A stretch of DNA of 35,247 nucleotides, taken from assembly GCA_002718455.1 (NCBI GenBank), contig PBER01000005.1, positions 77,085 through 112,331 of the forward strand, read 5' to 3'. A program made the translations under genes and the position numbers. Below are positions 7,974 to 17,576 of this stretch, one piece after another; positions within the stretch are counted from its first letter, which is position 1, and the number at the start of each line of letters is the position of its first letter. Source of the DNA: Chloroflexota bacterium (GTDB lineage: Bacteria; Chloroflexota; Dehalococcoidia; Lucifugimonadales; Lucifugimonadaceae). A model generated the notes under the pieces. The model saw nothing but the letters and a program-made list of their open reading frames with translations. It ran no database searches and was not told the origin of the DNA.

Positions 7974-9278
7974 CTGGATATTTTTGATCCAAAAAAAATT
8001 TGGGCTTCGGCCTTGGGATATCTTGAAATGGTTGTCCCAGATACAACGTTTCGAACATGGCTTAAAAACACCGAAGGTGTAGAAATATCTAAAACAACTC
8101 TAACCGTAAGCGCAGAAAGTATTTTCGCTATTGAAATGCTTTCACAGAGATTAAACACCACAATCAATGAAGCTTTATTGCAAACTTCTAACAAAAAATT
8201 AAAGCTAAAATATATTTTAAATGGATTAAATGTCCATCAAACACAATATTTAAATCATGGTGAAATTAGAGGAACCTGGTCGAACCCTAAATATAACTTC
8301 AATTCTTTTATTACCGGTAAATCTAATTTTTTACCATATGCTGCATCAAAAAAAATATGTGAACTTCCAGGTGAAATTTATAATCCATATTATATATATG
8401 CAAATTGGGGATTGGGGAAAACTCATTTAGCACAAGCCATTGCTAAAAACCTCAAAACAAAAGGATGCAAAGTTATTTCATCAACGGGAGAATCTTTTAC
8501 TAATGAATTCGTAAAATCTGTAAGAACAAACAATTCAAAAATAATGGAAAAATATAGAGAAGCAGATGCTTTTATATTAGATGATTTAGATTTTCTTGTT
8601 GGTAAAAAACAAACAATTGAAATGCTAATTCACATAATGAATCAACTTGCTGTATCTGGAAAGCAAATAATATTAACTTCTTACAACCATCCTAGTAAAA
8701 CACACATGCCTCATCGACTCATCTCAATGATAAAATCAGGTTTAATTGTAAAAATCAATGCTCCAGATAGTGAAACAACAAGAAAGTATATCTATAAAAA
8801 ACTAAGATCCAAAAAAATATCTATTTCCGAAAATGTTCTTGATTACATCAGTAATAAAAAATTCCAATCTATAAGTGAAATCGAGGGTATAATTAACACA
8901 CTTATTGCACATTCAGATTTATTAAATTCAACTATCAATAAAGAAATGGTGAAATCAATTATAAGAGATTACAAATTAGACGACTTAATGGATCAAACTA
9001 TTACAGAGGAAAAGGTGTTCTCTTGTATAAACTATTTATTTGGAATTCAAACAGTAGATTTACAAAGTAGAAAAAACGACCGAAAAACAAATTTTGCAAG
9101 ACATGTTGCCGCTTATTTGCTAATAGAGAAATCAAATTTTACAACAACTCAAGCAGGTCTAAAACTTGGGAAAAGAGACCATTCGACAATTATTTATTCG
9201 GTTAATAAAATAAGAAAAGAACTGTTGAATAATGTTGAACTTAAACAAGAAATAGAAAAAAGTCTTTCCTTTAACTAA
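7974..9278 (+). CDS. dnaA: Chromosomal replication initiator DnaA, divergent, probable CTG start
   Basis: AAA+ initiator, 434 aa from CTG at 7974. That start is chosen because AAAGGAG (7961-7967) lies 6 nt upstream, the added residues (DIFDPKKIWASAL) complete the domain I helix ending in TFRTWL, a stop at 7944 closes the frame, and no ATG/GTG/TTG exists before the TTG at 8013. Numbering from CTG: P-loop AxxxxGKT at 143-150 (Ala for the first Gly), Walker B ILDD at 201-204, domain IV DNA-binding motif RDHST at 401-405. By ungapped alignment to E. coli DnaA, the arginine finger R285 is M252, sensor-2 R334 is S301, and DNA-contacting R399 is N368. R281 is kept (R248). It is followed by obg, nadD and pyrE rather than dnaN/recF. 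Identity is certain; how ATP control works here is not. Confidence 0.93.
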   Translation: MDIFDPKKIWASALGYLEMVVPDTTFRTWLKNTEGVEISKTTLTVSAESIFAIEMLSQRLNTTINEALLQTSNKKLKLKYILNGLNVHQTQYLNHGEIRGTWSNPKYNFNSFITGKSNFLPYAASKKICELPGEIYNPYYIYANWGLGKTHLAQAIAKNLKTKGCKVISSTGESFTNEFVKSVRTNNSKIMEKYREADAFILDDLDFLVGKKQTIEMLIHIMNQLAVSGKQIILTSYNHPSKTHMPHRLISMIKSGLIVKINAPDSETTRKYIYKKLRSKKISISENVLDYISNKKFQSISEIEGIINTLIAHSDLLNSTINKEMVKSIIRDYKLDDLMDQTITEEKVFSCINYLFGIQTVDLQSRKNDRKTNFARHVAAYLLIEKSNFTTTQAGLKLGKRDHSTIIYSVNKIRKELLNNVELKQEIEKSLSFN

Positions 9279-9300
9279 ATGGTTTAAATACTTTTCTTTA

Positions 9301-9375
9301 AATTCATCAACCCCTTATCAATAGTTTTCAACACTTTACAACCTATAATCAAATTCAAATAACAATTTCAACATA
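9301..9375 (+). repeat. Helically phased TCAAC-like array between dnaA and obg (candidate DnaA-binding/origin element)
   Basis: CAA trinucleotides, mostly in a TT(A/T)TCAAC context, recur at 9308, 9319, 9329, 9339, 9350 and 9369, i.e. at 10-11 bp steps with one position skipped. Individual copies include TTATCAATA, TTTTCAACA, TTTACAACC and ATTTCAACA, each a few changes from TTATCCACA. The spacer from about 9284 to 9405 contains only one G on this strand. The regular helical phasing is what I see directly; binding by DnaA is an inference. Confidence 0.45.
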
Positions 9376-9405
9376 TTTAATTATTATTAATTAAAATATA
9401 AATAT

Positions 9406-10674
9406 ATGTTTTTAGATAATATAATAATAAATATTAAAGCTGGTGATGGTGGAACTGGAATAGTAAGCTTTAAAAGAAATGCAAAAACTTCTTTGGGTGG
9501 ACCAGATGGAGGTAGCGGTGGAACTGGTGGTAATGTCTGGATTCAAGCAGATTCAACGCTAAATGATTTATCTGTTTATAGATTTAATAATAATTTAATG
9601 GCTTCAAATGGTAAGAATGGGAAAAAACAAAATCAGACAGGTCAACAGGGTGATGATTATATACTAAAAGTTCCTATTGGCACCGACTTATCTATTATCA
9701 AAAATGAAAAGAAGGAACTTTTTGGTTCCTTTTATGATCCTAAAGAAAGGATTAAGCTTCTTGATGGAGGTAAAGGAGGTAAAGGTAATATAAATTTTGT
9801 TCGATCTGACAACAAAGAACCGCTACTGGCCGAAGCAGGTGCTATAGGATTAACAAAAAAAGTGGCATTAGATTTGAAAATAATATCTGATTTTGTTTTT
9901 GTATCATTGCCAAATGCAGGGAAATCTTCATTGTTATCGTTATTAAGTAATGCTAAACCAAAGATAGCAGATTATCCATTTTCCACTATTTATCCCGAGA
10001 TAGGAATACTAGAAACTAAGTTTACGAAAATTAAACTATTGGAGGTTCCTGCATTAATAGAAGGTTCTCATAAAAAATTAGGATTAGGAAATTCATTTTT
10101 GAAACATATCTCCAATACAAAAGCCTTAGTTTTGATTATTTCTTCAATAGATAATGTTAATAATTCTATTAAAATCCTTTTAAACGAAATAGAAAAATTT
10201 AATCCTAAGTTTCTAGATAAACAGTTGATTATTGTATGTTCAAAAATTGATTTGTGTAATGATTCTCAGAAATTCCGAAAGCAACTTGAAATTGCTTTAA
10301 AGAATTATCATATAAAAGAATCTAAAATTTATTATCTTTCAAATGAAAAAAATGAAAATTTAGAAGATTTTAAATCTTATATGTTAAAATATGTTTCTGA
10401 AACTAAATTACAACTGGAAGAAACTGATGTCCCCATTATTTCAATAAAATATAGTGAACCAAAAGTGATAAAAAAACATAAGAATAATTTTGAAATTTTA
10501 GATGAAAATTTTATTAGACTAGCTAACGGATCTAACCTGAATCAATGGAAAACTTTAGTTCAATTTCAATATAGGATGAGACAAAGTGAATTATTTGATG
10601 AATTAATTCGAATGGGAATTAAAGCAGGGGATTTAATAAAAGTAGGAGAGTATGAATTTATCTGGGAAGAGTAA
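9406..10674 (+). CDS. obg: Obg-family GTPase with degenerate G motifs
   Basis: Ribosome-associated Obg GTPase, 422 aa. All three domains are present: the Gly-rich Obg fold (AGDGGTGIVSF..., GGPDGGSGGTGGNVW, GGKGGKGN; residues 1-155), a G domain (about 160-335) and a C-terminal OCT domain ending in KAGDLIKVGEYEFIWEE. The nucleotide-binding motifs deviate: G1 is SLPNAGKSS (167-175; first Gly to Ser), switch I reads YPFST instead of YPFTT, G3 is EVPA instead of DxPG (213-216), G4 is SKID instead of NKID (279-282), and G5 is LSN instead of SA. The P-loop GKS is intact. These changes suggest altered or weak GTP hydrolysis and specificity. The next gene, nadD, overlaps its end by 23 nt. Identity is secure from the domain architecture. 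Confidence 0.92.
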   Translation: MFLDNIIINIKAGDGGTGIVSFKRNAKTSLGGPDGGSGGTGGNVWIQADSTLNDLSVYRFNNNLMASNGKNGKKQNQTGQQGDDYILKVPIGTDLSIIKNEKKELFGSFYDPKERIKLLDGGKGGKGNINFVRSDNKEPLLAEAGAIGLTKKVALDLKIISDFVFVSLPNAGKSSLLSLLSNAKPKIADYPFSTIYPEIGILETKFTKIKLLEVPALIEGSHKKLGLGNSFLKHISNTKALVLIISSIDNVNNSIKILLNEIEKFNPKFLDKQLIIVCSKIDLCNDSQKFRKQLEIALKNYHIKESKIYYLSNEKNENLEDFKSYMLKYVSETKLQLEETDVPIISIKYSEPKVIKKHKNNFEILDENFIRLANGSNLNQWKTLVQFQYRMRQSELFDELIRMGIKAGDLIKVGEYEFIWEE

Positions 10675-11260
10675 GGAAAAAAAATTACAAACTTCAGCCT
10701 TTTATGGAGGGACCTTCGATCCTCTGCATAATGGACATTTATCAATTATAAAAAATATAACAGAAAGCCTTTTAGTTCGAAAAGTATTTTTGGTACCAAC
10801 GGGTAATCCATATATGAAACGATTTAGTCCCATTGCTACTCCTTTTCAAAGATTAGCAATGTGTAGAATAGGCATAACGAACAAAAAAGTTCAAATTATT
10901 GATTATGAAGTAAATCGTCCAAATCCAAGCTATACTATAAAAACTTTAGATTTTTTAAAAAAAACTCAGAAAAATTTCTCTATAAAATACATAGTTTTAG
11001 GATCAGATGCTTTTAATGAATTACATTTGTGGAAAGATTATATTCAACTTATAAAATCTTATCATTTTATTGTAATCAACCGAATAGGAAATAAATTAAA
11101 CAAAAATCAATTAAACAACAAGAAGGTACACATTATAGAGAAATTAGATGATACAAATTCATCTCAGATTCGAAATGCAATCCGGTTAAAAAAGCCTATA
11201 AACAAATTTGTTTCAAAAGAAATAGAAAAATACATTACAAAAACCAATTTATATCAATAA
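10652..11260 (+). CDS. nadD: Nicotinate-nucleotide adenylyltransferase
   Basis: Converts nicotinate mononucleotide and ATP to deamido-NAD in NAD synthesis. At 202 aa it has the normal size. The nucleotidylyltransferase motif GGTFDPLHNGHL is at 19-30, the R-PSYTIKTL motif of NadD follows at about 88-99, and the C-terminal phosphate-binding TNSSQIR is present. The ATG at 10652 lies inside the end of obg with AGGAG just upstream (10644-10648), so it is translationally coupled. The obg-nadD order is common across bacteria. Catalytic motifs here are conventional, unlike those of its two upstream neighbours. Confidence 0.95.
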   Translation: MNLSGKSKEKKLQTSAFYGGTFDPLHNGHLSIIKNITESLLVRKVFLVPTGNPYMKRFSPIATPFQRLAMCRIGITNKKVQIIDYEVNRPNPSYTIKTLDFLKKTQKNFSIKYIVLGSDAFNELHLWKDYIQLIKSYHFIVINRIGNKLNKNQLNNKKVHIIEKLDDTNSSQIRNAIRLKKPINKFVSKEIEKYITKTNLYQ

Positions 11261-11270
11261 AATAATTTTA

Positions 11271-11812
11271 ATGGACAAGGATATATTACTAAAAAAAGCT
11301 CTAGAATTAAAAGCTCTAGAATATGGAGATTTTACTTTAACTAGTGGAAAAAAATCTAATTTTTATTTCGATGGGAGACGACTGACTTTAAATCCGGAAT
11401 GTTCCATAATTATTTCAAATTGGGTGATAAATGCAGCAAAAAAACTTAAATTAAAATTTATAGGAGGGCCTGTAGTTGCGGCTGTTCCTCTTATTGGTTC
11501 AATTGTTTATGCCTCATCTTTATTAAATTATCCAATAAATGGATTTTTTATTCGTTCATCTAAGAAAGAACATGGTTTGCAAAAACAAATTGAAGGTAAT
11601 TTCAAGCCAAATTCAGATGTTATTATAATTGACGATACTATTTCCACCGGAGGATCTTTAATAGAATCTATAAAAATTGTTCAACAGCAAAATTCAAAAG
11701 TTAAGCTCGTATTATCTATCTTGGATAGAAAAATGGGTGGTTCAGATAAAATAAAGCAATTAGGTTATAAATTTAATTCTATTTTTTCAATTAATGATAA
11801 GGGAGAAATAGA

Positions 11813-11816
<4 letters not shown>
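11271..11816 (+). CDS. pyrE: Orotate phosphoribosyltransferase
   Basis: Makes orotidine 5'-phosphate from orotate and PRPP in pyrimidine synthesis. 181 aa. The PRPP-binding motif DVIIIDDTISTGGS lies at 116-129, preceded by the flexible-loop segment IRSSKKEHGLQKQIEG (94-109) that carries the catalytic Lys residues. The FTLTSGKKSNFYFD N-terminal signature (21-34) is typical of PyrE. The next gene starts within its stop (ATGA, 11813-11816). Confidence 0.94.
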
Positions 11817-14661
<2,845 letters not shown>

Positions 14662-14669
14662 TTATATGA

Positions 14670-14795
14670 GATTTGCGTTTACAAATCACCTGTAAATACT
14701 ATATTAATGATCTAATTATTCAAATTAGGAATCACTTTATATCCTAAAAGAACGGAAATATAATCTTTTAGTCAGTTTGGTAAGGTGATTTTTTC
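14670..14795 (+). ncRNA. Candidate structured RNA (leader or small RNA) with alternative pairings and U-run
   Basis: Seen in the sequence: GATTTG (14670-14675)/CAAATC (14682-14687) hairpin; a competing TTTACA (14678-14683)/TGTAAA (14691-14696) hairpin; CTAATT (14712-14717)/AATTAG (14723-14728) hairpin; a 10-bp outer stem AATCACTTTA (14730-14739)/TAAGGTGATT (14781-14790) with one G.U pair; inside it CTAAAAG (14744-14750)/CTTTTAG (14765-14771). The outer stem runs into six T (14789-14794), as in an intrinsic terminator. AATCACC (14684-14690) is also perfectly complementary to GGTGATT (14784-14790). The wobble is G.U on the + strand but A.C on the - strand, favouring a + transcript. I do not recognise a known riboswitch class. 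Confidence 0.45.
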
Positions 14796-14810
14796 TAATG
14801 ATTAGCAAAA
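14791..14810. promoter_or_regulatory. Palindromic operator candidate upstream of acoA
   Basis: TTTT-T-CTAAT-G-ATTAG-C-AAAA: a palindrome centred on 14800, with only the T/C pair at 14794/14806 breaking symmetry. It lies 18 bp before the -35 element, a usual place for an activator or repressor. Confidence 0.35.
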
Positions 14811-14827
14811 TGATCCAACAATCTATA

Positions 14828-14856
14828 TTGACAATATTATTTCCCACTAAGATTAT
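14828..14856 (+). promoter_or_regulatory. Sigma-70-type promoter candidate for the aco operon
   Basis: A perfect -35 TTGACA (14828-14833) is followed after 17 bp by GATTAT (14851-14856), a 4/6 match to TATAAT. The predicted start would be about 25 nt upstream of the acoA ATG. A TATATT at 14854-14859 is an alternative -10 with a long spacer. Confidence 0.5.
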
Positions 14857-14889
14857 ATTTCCCAAGATATATTTTTTTAAGGACTATTT

Positions 14890-15879
14890 ATGGAATTATC
14901 AAAAGAGATTCAGATATTGATGTTAACCCGAATGTGGACGATAAGAAGCTTTGAGAGAAAAGTTATGGAAGTTCATCAAGCTGGAGAATTTGTTGGGCCA
15001 GCACATCCGTATATTGGCGAAGAGGCAGTTGCAGTAGGAGTTTGTTCAGCTTTAAAGGATACAGATTATATTGCAGGAAACCACCGTTCACATGGACACC
15101 CTCTTGCTAAAGGAGGGAGTATCAAAAAAGCTATGGCTGAAATTTATGGCAGGGTTGATGGTTATTGTAATGGAAATGGAGGCTCCATGCATCTTGCAGA
15201 TTTTTCTGTTGGAATATTAGGAGAATCAGGTATTGTTGCATCTTCAGTGCCTGTTGCAACTGGAGCGGGCTTAGCTTCCAAATTAGGAAAAAAAGATTTT
15301 GTTTCAGTTGTTTTTTTTGGTGATGGAGCTTCAAATCAAGGTGCTTGTCATGAATCAATGAATCTTGCATCTATATGGAAATTACCTGTTATTTTTGTAT
15401 GTGAAAACAATCAATTTGCAATTACAACCTCATACCAAGATTCAGTTGCTGTTGATAATGTATCTGATAGGGCTCCAGCTTATAATATGCCAGGAATTTT
15501 AGTTGATGGTCAAAATGTAGAGGCGATGCATGAAGCTACTGCAGAAGCTGTAAAAAGAGCAAGAAAAGGAGATGGCCCCACTTTGATTGAAGGTTTAACT
15601 TACAGATATGAAGACCACTCTCTTGGTTTAGGAAGAGTTACTAAAGGTGAATACAGATCAAAAGAAGAAATTGATAAATGGAAAGAAAGAGATCCTATAG
15701 ATATTCATACTAAAAAATTAATAGAAAGAGGAACACTTTCTGAATCAGAGTGTAAAGAAATAGAAAGTAATTCTATTGAAGAAATCGAAGAAGCTGTGAA
15801 TTTTGCTCGTAACAGTAAGTTTCCTGAGCCAGAAAATTTGTTTGATGGTATGTGGGCAAATCCCATACCTAAACCATAA
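14890..15879 (+). CDS. acoA: Acetoin dehydrogenase-type E1 alpha (TPP-dependent)
   Basis: Alpha subunit of a heterotetrameric thiamine-diphosphate E1, 329 aa. The TPP/Mg motif GDG (144-146) ... NN (173-174) has the correct spacing. The RSHGHPLAKG segment (66-75) and GGSMHL (97-102) are typical of the AcoA/PDH E1 alpha family. Acetoin dehydrogenase cleaves acetoin to acetyl-CoA and acetaldehyde; a pyruvate or branched-chain 2-oxo acid substrate is also possible from sequence alone. The acetoin assignment rests on the downstream acoX-type gene. The start follows AAGGACTATTT, giving an AAGGA ribosome-binding site. It leads a five-gene operon. Confidence 0.88.
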   Translation: MELSKEIQILMLTRMWTIRSFERKVMEVHQAGEFVGPAHPYIGEEAVAVGVCSALKDTDYIAGNHRSHGHPLAKGGSIKKAMAEIYGRVDGYCNGNGGSMHLADFSVGILGESGIVASSVPVATGAGLASKLGKKDFVSVVFFGDGASNQGACHESMNLASIWKLPVIFVCENNQFAITTSYQDSVAVDNVSDRAPAYNMPGILVDGQNVEAMHEATAEAVKRARKGDGPTLIEGLTYRYEDHSLGLGRVTKGEYRSKEEIDKWKERDPIDIHTKKLIERGTLSESECKEIESNSIEEIEEAVNFARNSKFPEPENLFDGMWANPIPKP

Positions 15880-15895
15880 ATTATTGGAGGATATA

Positions 15896-16855
15896 ATGAC
15901 TGAGAAAATTTTTGCTGAAGCTATAAATGAAGCAATAGCTGAGGAAATGAGAAGAGACCCTAATGTGTTTATTATGGGAGAAGATATAAGACTATCTGTT
16001 TATGGAACAACTGCGAATTTATTCAAAGAATTTGGGGAAGATAGAGTCTTAGATACCCCTCTTTCTGAAAATGGTTTTTTTGGTGCAGCTATAGGAGCCT
16101 CTCTTGTTGGAATGCGTCCTATTGTTGAAACGGTAACAAGTTTTATGTGGGTTGCAATGGACCAATTGATTTCACAAGCTGCAAAAATGAGATATATGTT
16201 TGGTGGGCAAGCAAATTTACCCGTTGTTTATAGAGCCTCTATGGCATATGGAGGTGGATCTGCTGCTCATCACTCAGATCGCTCTTATCCAATGTTTATG
16301 AATATGCCTGGAATTAAAATTGCCGTCCCTGCAAATTCATCAGATGCAAAAGGATTATTGAAAACTGCAATAAGGGATGATGATCCAGTAATAATATTTG
16401 AAGATGTGAATTTAGCTGGAACAAGAGGAGAGGTTTCAGATGTAGATATTCCTTTTGGAAAAGCAGAAATAGTAAAAGAAGGCAACGACTGTACTATCGT
16501 TGGTATTGCGGGCTCTGTAAAGCTTTCATTAGAAGCGGCTAATAATCTTGAAAAAGAAGGAATCTCGTGTGAAGTCATAAATCCTAGAACTTTGGTCCCT
16601 CTTGATAAGGAAACTATATTAAATTCTGTTGAAAAAACAGGTAGACTTGTAGTTGTAGACCCTGCTCATAAAGTATGTTCAGCTGCTTCTGAAATTTCTT
16701 CAATCGTTGCAGAAGAAGGGTTTTGGTTTTTACAATCACCAATCATAAAAGTAGCATCCGAACAGGTACATATTCCTTACTCGCCTAGTTTAGAAAAACT
16801 TGTATATCCTAACTTAGATAAAATAAATTCCGCTGTAAAAAGCACATTGGAATAA
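15896..16855 (+). CDS. acoB: Acetoin dehydrogenase-type E1 beta
   Basis: Beta subunit of the E1 component, 319 aa. The N-terminal FAEAINEAIAEEMRRDPNVFIMGEDI (described: helix then the TPP-contacting Glu of GED at 28-30) and the TPLSENGFFGAAIGASLVGMRPI region are diagnostic. The ATG at 15896 is preceded by TTGGAGG (15884-15890), which decides against a longer in-frame opening inside acoA. The C-terminal transketolase domain (VIGIAGSVKLSLEAA onward) is complete. It pairs with AcoA to bind TPP at the subunit interface. Confidence 0.9.
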   Translation: MTEKIFAEAINEAIAEEMRRDPNVFIMGEDIRLSVYGTTANLFKEFGEDRVLDTPLSENGFFGAAIGASLVGMRPIVETVTSFMWVAMDQLISQAAKMRYMFGGQANLPVVYRASMAYGGGSAAHHSDRSYPMFMNMPGIKIAVPANSSDAKGLLKTAIRDDDPVIIFEDVNLAGTRGEVSDVDIPFGKAEIVKEGNDCTIVGIAGSVKLSLEAANNLEKEGISCEVINPRTLVPLDKETILNSVEKTGRLVVVDPAHKVCSAASEISSIVAEEGFWFLQSPIIKVASEQVHIPYSPSLEKLVYPNLDKINSAVKSTLE

Positions 16856-16859
16856 ATTT

Positions 16860-17576
16860 ATGATAAAAGCACTTACTTTTGATCTTTTTGGAACAGTTCT
16901 GGATTTAGAAAAAAGTACGAAGGGCTCAATAAAGAATATTATTAATAATAATAATTCAAAAATTACCCCTGAAGAATTTTGGGCTTTTTTAAGACACAGA
17001 CAAAGAATAGAACAATATCAAGATAACATTTTAGATCTAGGTCATAGTGGATATTTGAAAACTGTTAAAAATGGATTTAAATATACTGCTAGAAAATTTA
17101 ATATGGAGCCAAGTGATTTAGAGTTAAGTCTGTGGGATGAGAATTGGCAAAATTTAATTCCTTTTTCAGAAGTTTCAGATGCTTTAAATTCATTATCAAA
17201 TAAATATAAACTTATTGCTTTATCAAATGGGGAAGATAAATTTTTAAGACATTTGGCCCAAAAAAGGATTAAATTCAACTTTGATAATATTATTTCTGTA
17301 GAAGAAGTAGGAGCATTTAAGCCTCATTCGGGTGTTTATAGGAAAACATCTTTAATAACAGGGTATGAACTTTCTGAAATAATGATGGTTTCTGCTAATT
17401 CGTTTGATACATTAGGAGCTAAAAGTTGTGGAATGAAAGCAGTATATGTAAATAGATATGAATTACCTTATGAAGAATGCCATGAAATGTTAAAGCCTGA
17501 CTTAATTGTTAAGAATTTTACTGAATTATCCAACAAATTAACTAAAGAAGAGGATAGCTATGCCCATAGAAATTAA
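16860..17576 (+). CDS. HAD-superfamily hydrolase, 2-haloacid dehalogenase type II-like
   Basis: A 238-aa HAD hydrolase with the L-2-haloacid dehalogenase active-site pattern: nucleophile D8 in FDLFGT, S122-N123 in ALSNG, K154 in FKPHSGVY, and S178-x-N180-x-x-D183 in VSANSFDTLGA. That S-x-N-x-x-D arrangement matches dehalogenases rather than phosphatases of the superfamily, so hydrolysis of a short 2-substituted carboxylic acid is plausible. It starts 4 nt after acoB and overlaps acoC by 17 nt, firmly inside the dehydrogenase operon, where a dehalogenase is not a standard member. Substrate is unknown. Confidence 0.85.
   Translation: MIKALTFDLFGTVLDLEKSTKGSIKNIINNNNSKITPEEFWAFLRHRQRIEQYQDNILDLGHSGYLKTVKNGFKYTARKFNMEPSDLELSLWDENWQNLIPFSEVSDALNSLSNKYKLIALSNGEDKFLRHLAQKRIKFNFDNIISVEEVGAFKPHSGVYRKTSLITGYELSEIMMVSANSFDTLGAKSCGMKAVYVNRYELPYEECHEMLKPDLIVKNFTELSNKLTKEEDSYAHRN

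Noticed and set aside
15803-15895. Longer in-frame start for acoB inside acoA
   Set aside because: TTGGAGG sits just before the ATG at 15896, and the extra residues do not fit the E1 beta family.
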